A DNA stretch of 64,000 nt from Amoebidium appalachense (Eukaryota; Ichthyosporea), in the NCBI GenBank assembly GCA_963693365.1, contig CAVNZM010000012.1, positions 2,356,001-2,420,000 on the forward strand. Reading direction: 5' to 3'. Position 1 is the first letter of the stretch. Each line of letters starts with the position of its first letter. Both the position numbers and the translations under genes were made by a program. This document shows positions 46,787-64,000 of this stretch, one piece after another. The notes beneath the pieces are model-generated. The model saw nothing but the letters and a program-made list of their open reading frames with translations. It was not told the origin of the DNA and did not search any database.

Positions 46787-47418
46787 AGCACTTATAACAG
46801 TAATGTGCGAATGATATCGTAATATTGTAAAATTCCGTTATATTGTAGAATTCCGTTATTCAAGAAAACAGAAACTGGAAAAATGTTGAACTCTGTTTTC
46901 ATATGCATGAACAGAAATGCAGGCGGACTGATTACGCGTAATCAGGTGAGCTATAAGCCATTCAGCGACAAGGTCTTACGTAAGTGCCAGTGGTGCTCCC
47001 AAAAAAAGCAGCCAAGATTTTTGGCGGGAAATATCACCCTTGACCTTTTTTCACGTGCCCTTTGTGCATGAAGTGGCGCACCAGCAGCTAACTTAGGCTG
47101 GCACAAATAAGAGTGGGGAAAGAGAGTTGGTTTTCATGAGCGTGAGGAGAAACAGGGTTGGCTGCAGTTCTTAAAAGAGCTTTATCGTTTCGTTTGGCAG
47201 GGTGGACACAAATAACTTTACCCTTCGGCCTGCTGGCGGCCCAACCAAAGATATAATATAAATCGAGATCCGGGAAAACTGAGTGTTTCTGGATAGCCCA
47301 TAAAGTAACGCAGAGAAAAAGATAGCAGCGAATTGTGTGGTTGAGTGTCTTTTTTGGTTGGCCTTCCCCCTTTTTTTTTGGCTGGCGGCTTGGAAGAGCC
47401 TCCCGGTTTCTGGAGAGA
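46787..47418. promoter_or_regulatory. Bidirectional promoter of the WD40 gene and NUP210 with E2F-type site
   Basis: TTTGGCGGGAAA at 47020-47031 is a textbook E2F site. It lies 234 bases before the WD40 start codon and about 390 before the NUP210 start. The interval contains no other gene. Short AT-rich duplicated text (TAGAATTCCGTTAT, TAAAATTCCGTTAT) lies near 46826-46860. Confidence 0.55.
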
Positions 47419-63974
<16,556 letters not shown>

Positions 63975-64000
63975 GTAATGCCCCCCCCCCCCCCCCCCCC

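Overview
This is eukaryotic nuclear DNA: about 64 kb with seven spliced genes (GT-AG introns, often more than ten exons per gene), one small apparently intronless gene, and introns and spacers crowded with poly-C/poly-G tracts and CA/GA microsatellites. The gene set (kynureninase, zeta-crystallin, PC4/SUB1, gp210 nucleoporin, a kappaB-Ras-like GTPase) suits an intron-rich opisthokont or holozoan-grade organism. That placement is inferred from family distribution only.

Layout. 1-2237 (+): the 3' end of a Ser/Thr-rich protein with a bulb-type (mannose-binding) lectin domain. 5990-11471 (-): a divergent Ras-like GTPase. 14180-21612 (+): kynureninase, 13 exons. 21613-25774: no gene recognised; it holds a broken copy of a SUB1 exon and a GT minisatellite. 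25775-26714 (-): a secreted Cys-rich/Pro-rich repeat protein with three frame breaks. 28447-32018 (-): PC4/SUB1. 33145-40198 (+): zeta-crystallin quinone oxidoreductase (CRYZ). 41576-42946 (-): a short LTR element with a copia-type initiator-tRNA primer site. 43252-46786 (-): an unassigned WD40 protein. 47419 to the end (+): the N-terminal part of gp210/NUP210, with a frame-broken reverse transcriptase element in its intron 4.

Exon borders were placed by hand. Each accepted border has GT/AG, matching phase and sensible family sequence across the join. SUB1/CRYZ and WD40/NUP210 are two head-to-head pairs, and each has an E2F-type site in the shared promoter. The genes do not form an obvious pathway; they look like ordinary neighbours.

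Most unusual items: a copia-like miniature LTR element whose primer site equals the anticodon arm of initiator tRNA-Met; a four-copy dispersed repeat whose stems change by compensating substitutions and whose copies end in poly-C; a Ras-like GTPase altered at positions 12, 61, NKxD and SAK; a 280-base inverted repeat flanking the switch-region exon of that GTPase; and repeated decoy 3' splice sites in the last SUB1 intron. Single-base frame breaks in homopolymer runs of otherwise sound genes suggest sequence errors in such runs.
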